From assembly GCF_963675165.1 (NCBI RefSeq), contig NC_087380.1, forward strand, positions 5,216,071-5,280,070: a stretch of 64,000 nt of DNA, written 5' to 3'. The translations under genes were made by a program, and so were the position numbers. Below, in pieces: positions 1 to 9,962 of this stretch. Positions within the stretch are counted from its first letter, which is position 1. Each line of letters opens with the position of its first letter. Under the pieces are notes generated by a model. The model was not told where the DNA came from. It ran no database searches and saw nothing but the letters and a program-made list of their open reading frames with translations. The DNA is from Halichondria panicea (Eukaryota > Porifera > Demospongiae > Suberitida > Halichondriidae).

Positions 1-1171
1 ACAACAAACCTACACAGCTCTGTCTCTAGCTAGCTAGCTAGCTATATATAGCTCTGTGTATGACTTTTAGGATATTTTCTCTGATGTATCCAGTATTATA
101 CGGGAAAAAATATCCAATAATTTAGCGCATGCGCAAGCAGTTGATAGCAGGCCTTCTTTTCCTATGAAGGCCGGTGAAGGAGGCTAAGAACTACTATGCT
201 GTAATCGAGCTAGCTAGCTAGCTACATACCTGCAGATATAAAAAAAAGACCTTGATTTACCTTGTGCGGTCAAAGATTACGCGTGGGAGTTTTTGGGAAG
301 TTCTAAAAATAGCTCAATACGAAGTCGGATGATTCTGAGAATAGGGTGAGTTGCATACCCTCTTCTCTGTATATGCCCTTGATAGGACTCGAGATCGATG
401 TATATATAGACTGTGTTCCAGATCTATACCAGCTTCCATCCACCACATCATATAATCCAATCCATGTATGTCACTACGCATGGATGAACTGTGTATACTT
501 GTGCTCAACCGCAATTAGGGAACATCAATTCATTACAAATCATTATGCCCGCACATTCCATAATGCATGCATGTAATGTATGAAGGGATCGGTCGATCAC
601 CTCACCAGTAAAAATTGCTAGGATTGGCCGGGAAAAACTACCAGCCAAGTACATGTGAATGAAAATTTCACTGATTGATGCATAACCACAATTACATCGT
701 TTGAAGCCAAATTTGGAGTGTAGACTGAGTCATCATTCAGTTGGATGTGGATAACCCCACCGCTTTACATGAGGGTTGACCACACCCAGCTAATGCCGTA
801 CTTGCTAGAAAGGTTTTATGACGAAATAATATATCATGATCACCATGCATGCAATGTTTACTGCTGGCCTTCATTCAGGCTTATACGTACTATTATTGTA
901 TAGCAGAGGAGGTTGCTCACATTCAACAGAGGAATGTGCGTGCACGGAGAAAAAACAAAAGATAAACGGAAACCTACAGAGAAAGCACGAAAAGTAGCTA
1001 TCCTAGCTAAAGCCAGCAAACGATTGTAGCACTCTATACTAGTAGCAGATGATGCTAATAATACCTAAAAAGTGAGTAGCAATGAGCCAGAAACTAACAA
1101 ACTTCCAGCACTTTCCTTGATTCTTTGACTCCTGTCTTAATGTAGCAGGTTACACTATTATGATTCATAAA
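1..1171. other. Non-coding flank, repeat-rich
   Basis: No gene is seen. The stretch holds runs of the tetramer GCTA (about 26-46 and 208-224). A GCGCATGCGC motif at about 125 is followed by AGCAGGCCTTCTTT, and the same arrangement recurs near 25040-25110, so both are probably copies of one short transposable element. Open frames here are short and lack splice signals or coding-like composition. Confidence 0.5.
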
Positions 1172-1570
1172 CTAACCGGAGATGTAATACAAGAGAGATA
1201 ACACACAAATGCTCAGGAATGCAAGAACGAGACAAAAGTGCTGACTCAGCGGGTTGAAGGTTGGAGGCGAATTCGAGGCCAAACACGGTTTGCACAGCAC
1301 TTTTCGCCATGGTTTAAATCGTGACCAACCTCCAGCCAATTTGCGGTAACTGTACTCATGTAGCTCACCTTGGTCTGGTGTGTATCCATGTCCATATTCA
1401 GATGGGATAGATCTAGACCTGATTGGTGCCTGGCCTGGCGTATGGTTGTTGTACATGTATTGATGACCTGCATGGCATGTGTAAAATAATGATTTAGTAA
1501 ACTGATCGGTATACACGATTAGAGTCTATATTATGTAAAAAGACATACATAATTTACCTCCTGTTGCCAT
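1172..1570 (-). CDS. Candidate small two-exon protein with a C-terminal hydrophobic segment
   Basis: Tentative gene, not recognised. Exon 1 would be 1570-1558 (ATG GCA ACA GGA G, then donor GTAAAT). A 90-bp intron ends in GCAG, and exon 2 runs from 1467 to the stop at 1172, in phase, giving about 102 residues. The first half is rich in Tyr, His, Pro and Gly. The last 20 or so residues (CLVLAFLSICVLSLLYYI) are strongly hydrophobic, like a tail anchor or single membrane span. A second GT donor (GTGAGC, 1368) could instead splice exon 2 to something further along and remove the hydrophobic end. Evidence is reading phase and splice signals only; it could be chance. Confidence 0.28.
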
Positions 1571-1693
1571 CTTCTGTACTGTATACAACTTAGCCTACTA
1601 GCTATGATACAACTGCTTACTTTTTACTTCTGGACAGTATCACGTGCACAGTATCACGTGCACCTAGGCTAATATTATTTGCCAGAGGAGGTA

Positions 1694-2181
1694 CAGCGGT
1701 TTTCAGAGTTCTTGCATTTGTAATGTCTAGAGCGGAAGTACCTGTCACGTGAACCGTTACGTAACAAGATTGAAGTTCTAGCCTCATTCTAAACCGATTT
1801 TTTTCCAATACATGATTTGGGAGAAAATCAACCTTGGAAATAGCCTTTGCAAGCCTTTGGCATCACGGCTGAAGCTATCCTTGAGATTGTAAGCACTTCC
1901 AATAGTTTTGTAAGCTACTATTAGTAACATAGGACTGGATGTCTGGAGCTAAGAGAGATTCTACTGTCTATATGACTCATCAGCTTGCAGCAACACAAAA
2001 TGAGTAGGCAGGCCGGGGCAGTCACTTCAACCAGTTCCTTATATAATACTGAGAAGCTACACGCTTATTTCAGACTTCTCTGAATAACTAGTAACGAATA
2101 ACTTTGTCTGTAAAATTTATATTGAAAACTCATGTAAAAAAACTTGCCTGACTCAGCAATATTTGTGCTCCCGTGATGTTG
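1694..2181 (+). repeat. MITE copy A (CAGCGG family), right end missing
   Basis: Begins TA|CAGCGGTTTTCAGAG and runs about 490 bp. Its sequence is repeated directly in the next element (2184-2798), including the Ebox-like CACGTG and the GCGGAAGTAC block. No right-hand inverted end is seen before the next element starts, so it is truncated or was interrupted by it. Confidence 0.7.
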
Positions 2182-2183
2182 TA

Positions 2184-2798
2184 CAGCGGTTTTCAGAGTT
2201 CTTGCATTTGCAATGTCTAGAGCGGAAGTACTTGTCACGTGAACCATTACGTAACAAGATTGAATTCTACCTCATTCCAAACCGATTTTTTTCCAATACA
2301 TGTAATAATATGATTTAGGAGAAAATCAACCTTTTGGAAATAGCCTTTGCAAGCCTTTTGCATCACCGCTGAAGCTATCCTTGAGATTGTAAGCAGTTCA
2401 AATAGTTTTGTGAGCTACTATTAGTAACACAAGACTGGATGTCTAGAGCTAAGAGAGATTCTACTGTCTGTATGACTCATCAGCTTGCAGCAACACAAAA
2501 TGAGTAGGCAGGCCGGGGCAAGGCACTTCAACCAGTTCCTTATAATACTGGGAAGCTACACTCCTATTTCAGACTTCTCTGAATAACTAGTACATTTAGT
2601 AACGAGGAGTAATTTTGTGTATTAAAAACTAGCCTCGATTCCAGGCCGCTGAGAAAGGCACTATTCAAGGGGCTGGAGTGGCTAATTAAAAACTCAATGT
2701 AAAAAAACTTGTCTGACTCAGCAAAATTTGTAGGAATATCACGTGACAAGTGACTTCCGCTCTAGACATGAGAGATGCAAGAACTCTGAAAACCGCTG
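2184..2798 (+). repeat. MITE copy B with TA target duplications
   Basis: Terminal inverted repeats CAGCGGTTTTCAGAGTTCTT at left and its complement at right (about 2740-2798) extend some 60 bp and include TCACGTGA near their inner edge. TA dinucleotides at 2182-2183 and 2799-2800 fit target duplication by a Tc1/mariner-type transposase. A shorter element (TAGCCTCGATTCCAGGCC, about 2631-2688) is inserted within it. No coding capacity. Confidence 0.8.
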
Positions 2799-2803
2799 TA
2801 GTA

Positions 2804-3378
2804 CAGACCTTTGCAGAGTTCTTGCAACTCGACGTCTAAAGCGGAAGTTACCGTCACGTGATATTCATGTACATTAAAGCCACACAACATCACGTGAGCC
2901 CAACATTGCTGAGTGAGGCAAGTTTTTTACATTGAGTTCTCAAGATGTACGTATCACTAAATTACTTGTTACTAGTTATTCAGAATAGGATTGTAGCTTC
3001 CCAGTATTATATAAAGTGGCTTGCCCCAGCCTTCCCGCTCATTTTGTGTTGCTGCAAGCTGTTGAGAGTCTAGTCATAGACAGTAAAAGCTTGAAGCTAA
3101 GCCTTAGCTCCAGCTGGATATATAGTTCTGTGACACAGGCTGTGTGACTAATAGTAACTCACAAAACGATTGGAAATACTCATCAGCTAGCTAGCTGTTC
3201 ATGTTCAAAGCCTTCCTCCTATATAGGTCGAATTTTTCCCAGTTTAACAAAATTAAATAGGCTTTATTGGAGAAAAATTGGTTAGGAATGAGCCAGAATT
3301 CAATCTTGTTATGTAATGGTTCACGTGACAGGCACTTCCGCTCTAGACATCGAGTTACAAGAACTCTGCAAAGGTCTG
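2804..3378 (+). repeat. MITE copy C, inverted relative to A and B
   Basis: Ends are CAGACCTTTGCAGAGTTCTT and its complement, flanked by TA at 2802-2803 and 3379-3380. The interior matches copies A and B in the opposite orientation, for example the AAAATGAG / CTCATTTT stretch and the CTGACTCAGCA / TGCTGAGTGAG stretch. It abuts copy B with only G between the TA duplications. Confidence 0.75.
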
Positions 3379-3383
3379 TAGTA

Positions 3384-3445
3384 ATGCACCTATCAATGCA
3401 AATCCCCACCCACCCCCTCACGGGAGAGGGTGGGGATTTGTAAGT
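3384..3445. repeat. GC-rich hairpin, inverted partner at 9703-9767
   Basis: Contains AAATCCCCACCC then a short spacer then its complement GGGTGGGGATTT, so the single strand can fold. The whole block, with the flank TGCACCTATCAATG, recurs in inverted orientation at 9703-9767. Confidence 0.7.
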
Positions 3446-3578
3446 CATTTGCAAAATAACTTCCTACTTGGGGGCAGGGCTTTTGTCAATCCGTATATTC
3501 AAGGATACAAGAATCAGTATACTACAATATGTGTTTCTTCTTTTTCTTTGTGACCTCCAATGCCACATGGACTATAGC

Positions 3579-3652
3579 GATCCCAGGCCGATCCGTCTCT
3601 AATTGAACGCTAGGTCGCCTCCTCGGCCTGGTATTGATTGTACCTGGGCGTG
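3579..3652 (+). repeat. Left copy of a 74-bp inverted repeat bracketing helicase and ZAD genes
   Basis: Starts GATCCCAGGCCGATCCGTCT. The reverse complement lies at 8120-8193 with two differences over 74 positions by my count. Shorter relatives sharing 'CTCGATCCCAGGCC' occur elsewhere in the window (for example 14270, 36370), so this may be either an element terminus or an independent MITE copy. Confidence 0.75.
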
Positions 3653-3830
3653 TATCTGGGCGTGCTCTTATTGGCTCCACCTCGCTCAGGTATTCGCTAA
3701 AAAAGAGCGAATTCCTGAGCGACTTAACACTAATGGTGTATGTATGAGCACCTACTCTGTAAACGTAATTGTAATCTCATGAATAGCTCTGTAAAGCTAG
3801 CTAGCTATACACTGTACTATGGCAATTTCT

Positions 3831-3960
3831 AGCCTCTACACAGGCTCTCCTTTTTCTGTTCTTTATCACAATCGTTCAATAAGATAAAATACTGTCTTAA
3901 TCGTTCAATGAGATAAAATACGGTATTAATTGGAGGAATAAAGAAAGAAATAGACGTAGA
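3831..3960. repeat. Repeat linked to the helicase element, copy near 37345-37440
   Basis: The AGGCTCTCC, TTCTGTTCTTTATCACAAT and AATGAGATAAAATACGGTA blocks recur in the same order at 37345-37425. There they follow the second helicase fragment instead of preceding it. Confidence 0.55.
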
Positions 3961-4630
3961 GTTAGGAAAAAGGAGAGCCTGTATCGGGAAGTCGCGTGAG
4001 GGTAGAAGGGTGGTAGAAGGGTGAAAATGAGTGTGGGCATGCTGAGCTAGAGATGTTGGACTGCCCACGCAGATATCTATGACTAATAAAACTTTGCCTG
4101 CAGCAAGCTGGACATGGACTTGGAACTGGAAGTTTGCAAGCACTATAGCTAGCTATACCTTAGGCTTAGCTAGATGATCTACTAGTCTAGATTGTGTGTT
4201 CAGATTCTATCAGACTATTACCTTTTCTTGTGTCTTTCTACATGCTAGTATAGATCAAGAATAGCTTAAGTTAGTCATCATTATCATATATAGCAGGTAG
4301 CTACTGGCACCAGAGCTGGCCACGCTGGTTCTCTGATCTGACTTGCAGCACAGCTTGGTGGTTGTCTCAGTACAGTCTTATTAACTCTGAATGCGTGGGA
4401 GAATACCTTACGTCACGATTGTGGGCTACATATCGCCCACGTTCATAAAAATCCTTGTGGATCACGCGATTTCCCAAACCAGGCCTTACTTTTTCTTTAA
4501 CTGTACGCCCATTTCTTTCTTTGTTGCCTCACTAGCACTATGTCTTTCTAGTGATTATATTTATGGATGAACAGTGACAACAGCAAGAAAAAGTAAGGCC
4601 TGGGATCGAGGCTAGGCAATTTCAACGTCT

Positions 4631-6006
4631 TTTGATTTCCAAGAAGCATTAGCATATGCACTGTCTTGTGTGAAGCAAGAAGGACTGATCCTCAAGGAAC
4701 AGCAGGTCTGTGCTCTCAAGCTCCTGTCGGAAGGAAGGGACGTTTTTGTGTGGTTCCCAACTGGGTATGGCAAGTCTCTGTGCTATCAATTGCTACCCTT
4801 CTTGATGGACTACAAGCTTGGTAGGACTAAGGGTCCCCTTGTCGCCAGAAGTGTAGTTCTTGTCATCTCTCCCCTTGTGTCTCTCATGATTGACCAGGTC
4901 AGGAGTCTGAACACTAGAGGTGTTTCTGCTGCCATCCTCAGTAGTAATAAGGAAAACTCGACAGAAGTCTTGTTGCCACTAACAAAGATGTGTCGGATGG
5001 AAAGTACCGTCTGCTGTTCACTGCCCCAGAGGCTGTTGTTGAAGACCATCGTTGGAGGATGCTATTACTAGAGCCTCCACTCAATTCCTCTTTAGTGGCA
5101 ATAGCTGTGGACGAAGCACACTGTGTTTACAAGTGGTAAGTTATTAATAACTCCCGTTGTGAAATAATAATTATTATGTATGTTCTGTAAGAGCTCTGAC
5201 TTTCGTCCTGCCTATGCACACCTAGGTGAGCTTAGAGCATTTGCCCCTCCTGGTGCTCCAATGTTGGCTGCAACGGTTACTGTGACAGACGTTATGAGGA
5301 ATGTGATTGTGGAGGTTCTCGAAATGACTGGGTGTGCTGTTGTCAGTGTATCTCCAAATAAGCCTAACATCTTTTACTCAGTAAAAAAGCGCTCCTCCAG
5401 CATTGGTGAGGACTTCGCCTTAATCACGTCTGACCTGTTATGTAACAATGTTAAGGCCAATAGAGTAATAGTGTATTGCCAATCGTTGGACGTGTGTGCT
5501 AACTTGTATATCCACTTCATGAGAGTCCTTGGAGATCGTGGATACTATCCATCTGGTGCTGAGCAAGTCAGTGATAACCGTCTTTATGGTATGTTTCATG
5601 CTAAGACAGACGAATACAACAAAGACGTAATCATGAAGAGCCTCGCTAATCCCAAGGGGGTGGTCCGAGTTGTATTTGCAACAATGGCTCTTGGTATGGG
5701 TGTGAGCTTCACTGGACTGACGACTACCATCCACTATGGTGCACCGCGATCCTTAGATGATTATTTTCAGGAGAGTGGCCGTGCGGGCAGACAAGGAGAG
5801 CAATCCACATCAACCATATTTTGGAAACCCATGGACGCTCCACTGAAGACAGATCAGACCATCCCTCGAAATGTTGAAATTGCTGCTGTGAGGAGGTTCC
5901 TTGAGAGTACATCTGACTGTAGAAGGTACATTTTTTTTACCCTATTGTTGCAGCGAGCCTACAGAAACGAAACCTTATTTTGTGCTGCGACAATTGCAAG
6001 ACGTGA
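4631..6006 (+). pseudogene. RecQ-family DNA helicase, one frameshift
   Basis: Superfamily 2 helicases of the RecQ type unwind DNA 3' to 5' using ATP. Visible in order: Walker A PTGYGKS (about 4759), motif Ia SPLVSLMIDQV, motif II DEAH (about 5110), the linker FRPAYAHLGELRAF, helicase C-terminal motifs with VRVVFATMALGMG, motif VI ESGRAGRQG (about 5771), and a zinc-binding start ending in CCDNC (about 5983). Exons: 4631-5135, 5194-5925, 5958-6006. The 58-bp and 32-bp introns are placed by phase and GT/AG. Between about 4960 and 4975 the frame changes, splitting motif Ia from DEAH, so the copy is probably dead unless this is an assembly error. The start is unclear: no ATG precedes the conserved part in frame. 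A strong donor (GTGAGT) overlaps the stop, so another exon may follow. No RQC or HRDC domain is seen. It faces the ZAD gene at 7.2-8.1 kb. Confidence 0.82.
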
Positions 6007-7199
6007 GTGACAACATTGTAAGAATGCAATATAAGTGTGTGTTTCTCCCCTATAGTGTCAAATAGCAAAGACGCGTGATGTGAGCGGGGTGTATGGCTCC
6101 AGGCGAATCACCTCGATAACAACAAATTAACGAGATGAAGGCCGTACCTCAAAGGTGTCTTGGAAACCGGCCCAACCAATGCTTATTCACAATTAATTTT
6201 AGTAAGTGCAAGTCAGCAGCTTGCGTTGATTATATGTAAATATATGGTGCTACTACGTTAATACACATGAATTAATGGAAATGTACATGTATTTACATGC
6301 AGGAGTTAGAGCAGTGATGGGCACTGGGAGTGAGAGATAGCCATTATTGATGAAGTTCAGGGTTTCATGTGAGTTGTATTTTAACACTCTAGTATAACTA
6401 GAGCACTAAAGTGCAAACCCTCGGCTGGTGACATGATTAAAAAGAAACCAGAAATATAATGCAGTGCATATAGTGATGTTGTTATCATGTAGGACTTGCA
6501 CAGCAACTCAGGAGCAATAAAACTAAACCAGACTGGAGGCATGCTGAAACATTTGAGAACAGGTAGTGGTACTATAGCACTGTGGATTAGGATCACAGTA
6601 AAGAAGCCTGGAGTCTCAGAGAAGTATGGCTCCAGGTTCTGCATGGAGTAGGATCCCAGCCAGCAGCAAGAGCTACTATCTATGCTATAATTCAAGCTTC
6701 TACTTTAGTGACCCTGTTCCATTGTTCCTGGTATATACAGCTTTCTACTTTAGTGACCCTGTTCCATCGTTCTTGGTACAGGATCACTTCAGTTATAAGT
6801 AACGCATGTGCAAGTTCTGTTCAAGCTACATTTTGCTCGCTTTTATTAGACAAAGGAGCTTTAACACCGAAAGCTGCCACTATCAAAAGTACTAACTTGT
6901 TGTGTGGAGGCTACTTATGCTGTAAACGCAGTGCTAGAACATCCAGGTAAGCAGACCTAGTCACAAGCTTATTCAAGCTTCTTAGCTTTTGCTCGACAAA
7001 GAAGCTTTAACATAAAAATCTGCCACTATTTAAATCAAGATATTGTTCTGTGAAGGCTATCTATGCTGTAAACGCAGCGCTGTGGCATCCAGGTGAGTAG
7101 ATATACCTGTGACAAACAAACAAACAAACAAACAAACAGACCAACATACTACTATACCCGTGGCCGCCCACGCGCGCCTCGGGTAATTATTATAAACGC
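6007..7199. repeat. Non-coding spacer with a tandem duplication
   Basis: No gene seen. Two direct copies of about 145 bp lie at about 6822-6960 and 6975-7110 (shared TTTTGCTCG, GAAGCTTTAACA-like, TGCCACTAT, TATGCTGTAAACGCAG, CATCCAGGT). A shorter duplication (TCTACTTTAGTGACCCTGTT) is at 6698 and 6744. A (CAAA)n run lies at 7112-7138. A third copy of the 145-bp unit is at 23675-24200. Confidence 0.6.
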
Positions 7200-8071
7200 T
7201 CATATCGTAGTCTCATCTTCCACTGTCTCTTCTTCCACTGTCTCTTCTTCTTCGCAACATGCATCACCATATTCGTCTGGTTGGAGATTGTTGTGATTCT
7301 TAACTTTTTGTTTTATCCACTCTTCCAGGTTCGTGCGGTTTAGGGCCTTGAGGGGATTTGGTGCAAACCCCGGGAAGCTTTTGTGCTCTCTGTTGTCAAT
7401 GGCTGTTAGGATCTTGTTGACTTGTATGCAGCCTCGGTCTGGGTAGAGCTCTCTTGTTGCTGACATGATGCAGCCTCTGTCTGGGTGGAGCTCTCTTGTT
7501 GGCTACTTGTACAAGCAAACTGGATAGTTTCTGGCCTACCCTCTAGCTCCACAGCGATTGCAGATGATGTCGAGGCACTGGCATTATGTGGACCATCAAT
7601 GTGAGCTAAAAAAATAATTTTATTTACAACATTCTATTACATTAAAAATTTCCTACTTTGTGCAGGAGAAAAAGCAAGCCTTTTCCCTCGAACCCCGATG
7701 GTACTCCTCTTTGCTGATGGACGCGAGCTCACAGTGAAAGGAGATGCGTCGGAACCACTCGTGTCCTTAGTCCTTTTCTTAGGGGCTGATCTTACTGGAC
7801 TACTAGGGAGCTGCTCTTTGGACACTTGTTTCTGGTAGCTACGTCTGGCCAGGAGCCTGAACACCTCTATGGACTCTATCTTCTTGATACAAGAAAGACA
7901 GACAATCTTTGACAGGCCATCTGAATCACTAACAGGCAGATCCAATGCAAGACTGAGCCTCCCTGGAATATCTTCTTTGAGAGCCTTACTGCTGAACAAA
8001 GGTTTATATCTTCTGTTTTGTATGGCATCAGTGCTGCAACATAACCTACAAAGAACAAACTTAGAAGCCAT
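7200..8071 (-). CDS. ZAD-like zinc-finger protein, two exons, C-terminus uncertain
   Basis: ZAD domains are four-Cys zinc-binding, protein-pairing modules found at the N-terminus of many invertebrate DNA-binding factors. Here CRLCC (residues 8-12) and VCLSC (about 54-58) provide the two Cys pairs, about 45 residues apart. Start chosen at 8071 (MASKFVLCRLCC). Exon 1 is 8071-7657, ending in a basic, Ser-rich tail. A 51-bp intron follows, and exon 2 starts at 7605 with a duplicated QQESSTQTEAA-type unit. In that frame a stop comes at 7406. A different frame then stays open to 7200 and looks protein-like (LNRTNLEEWIKQKVKN, then an acidic tail), so a frameshift near 7440 or a missed splice is likely. 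No C2H2 fingers are seen. It converges on the helicase, and both lie inside 74-bp inverted repeats, which suggests one mobile unit. Confidence 0.55.
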
Positions 8072-8119
8072 TAAATCAATTTTCATTTGACCACATGGAC
8101 TTAATAATAATAACGAAGT

Positions 8120-8193
8120 CACGCCCAGATACAATCAATACCAGGCCGAGGAGGCAACCTAGCGTTCAATTAGAGACGGATCGGCCTGGGATC
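8120..8193 (-). repeat. Right copy of the 74-bp inverted repeat
   Basis: Reverse complement of 3579-3652 with two mismatches. It begins just outside the 5' end of the ZAD gene, so any promoter of that gene would overlap it. Confidence 0.75.
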
Positions 8194-8224
8194 GAGGCTA
8201 GTATATATATAGAGCTAGTGTGTT

Positions 8225-9456
8225 ATGGGGGGTGATCAGTGCCAAAACCTCCAGCTCTTTCTATTTAGTACTAAAATCATTTGCATAGTGAAGTTCTACA
8301 TACAAATGACGAGCTCTCTCTTATTTGCATGGTGAAGTTCTACATACAAATGATACTCTCATTTGCATGGTGAAGTTCTACATACAAATGACACGCTCTT
8401 TCTTGTTTGCATGGTGAAGTTCTACATACAAATGATACTCTCATTTGCATGGGGAAGTTCTACATACAAATGATACTCTCATCTGCATGGTGAAGTTCTA
8501 CATACAAATGATACTCTCATTTACATGGTGAAGTTTTACATACAAATGATACTCTCATTTGCATGGTGAAGCTCTACATGCAAATGATACTCTCGCATTT
8601 GCATAGTTAATTTGCTAAACTGGAAACTACTCCTTTTCACCTAAGAAAAGGCTCAGGGGAGAGAGTAATTTTTTTAGCTCCGTTATTGGACATGCCCACT
8701 TATGTGACCAAAAAGGATTGCCACATGAGCGGGTGTGTCCAACACGTAGTTGATATGTTAATTAAAATGTCCGTCTATACTATAATGTTAATTGTGTCCT
8801 CCTTCAATATGCCACTATAAATTTACAGTTGTCCTATAGGGGCATGCGTGAAGAATGTCACGCTCCCACAATGTTAACGTCCTAACAACTTGCGTGCCAC
8901 CACTCACGCATGTACTATTTCTGTTGCTATATAGCCTTGAGTATAAAATACATTTCTGACGGGGTCTCTGGGATCAAAGCTGAATAAACACCCACACATT
9001 ATGTATTCCAACCTTCCCTTTTTCATCCAAGCCCATCCTTATAGATAAAAAAGGGAGTGGTTTCAAGTCAATGCAAACATATATGAGAGTGTCATTGTAA
9101 AACTAACAAAGCTTATATCATTTGCCATGCAGCGTTATTTGTATGTAGAGCTTCTCATTTGTATGTAGAACTTTCATCGTATAGAACTTCACCATGCAAA
9201 TAAGAGTATCATTTATATGTAGAAAATCACCATGCAAAGAAGAGTATCATTTGTATGTAGAAAATCACCATGCAAATAAGAGAGAGCGTGTCATTTGTAT
9301 GTAGAACTTCACCATGCAAATGAGAGTATCATTTGTATGTAGAACTTCACATGCAAATAAGAGAGAGCGTGTCATTTGTATGTAGAACTTTACCATGCAA
9401 ATAATGTTAGTACTAAATAAAAAGAACTGGAGGTTTTGGCACTGATCACCCCCCAT
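8225..9456. mobile_element. Foldback element with tandem-repeat arms and 8-bp target duplication
   Basis: The ends are ATGGGGGGTGATCAGTGCCA and its complement. Direct repeats AGTGTGTT (8217-8224) and AGTGTGTA (9457-9464) flank it, one mismatch in eight, compatible with hAT- or P-like insertion. Each arm is a tandem array of a roughly 37-bp unit holding ATTTGCAT, GGTGAAGTTCTACATACAAA and ATACTCTC: about eight units at 8275-8590, and inverted units at about 9120-9400. The centre (8600-9060) is unique and holds no convincing reading frame. The layout resembles Foldback/Galileo elements of flies, which also grow by tandem repeats in their arms. Non-autonomous. Confidence 0.8.
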
Positions 9457-9464
9457 AGTGTGTA

Positions 9465-9957
9465 TACGCATATGCATATGCTAGTCATTGTTCTTGGATA
9501 TAGGCCCTAGTTTGTGCTTAATAGTATGGAGAAGAAGGTGGTTGTGTCTACTAGTGGTAGTATAGAAGTGCACATTGTGAACCATTCATACTTTTTATTA
9601 ATATTGTTGAATCCCCTGTGTGGGGGGAGAGTCGTTTGTAGTGCTATGGACATGCATTTGTACAAAGAGGTGTTCCCTGGGGGAGTGTCTTTGTAACTCC
9701 CCTATTGACAAATCCCCACCCTATCCCGTGAGGGGGGGGGGTGGGGATTTGCATTGATAGGTGCATAATCGATCTGACAAACGTTCTTGTGTACGTTCTG
9801 ATAATCGATTTATTCATGTGAATTACATTGCAAAAATGTTGGTGGATTTGGCGTTCCATAGCAAACGGCGTTCCATACTCTTCTCGGTATACGCCCTTGA
9901 TACAGTTTAGACAATGTACAGTACTCTGTTAGCCTCGAATCGAGGCTACTAAACTGT
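9465..9957. repeat. Spacer with GC-rich hairpin at 9703-9767
   Basis: No gene seen. AAATCCCCACC and GGTGGGGATTT form a hairpin. With its flank TGCATTGATAGGTGCA it is the inverted counterpart of 3384-3445. Confidence 0.6.
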
Positions 9958-9962
9958 ATGCT

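Noticed and set aside
58..240. Possible tRNA or other structured RNA in the GCTA-rich flank
   Set aside because: No cloverleaf with A and B boxes could be drawn; the signal is simple repeat sequence.
3829..4143. 104-codon minus frame upstream of the helicase
   Set aside because: Overlaps a non-coding repeat also found at 37345, and it has no domain or splice support.
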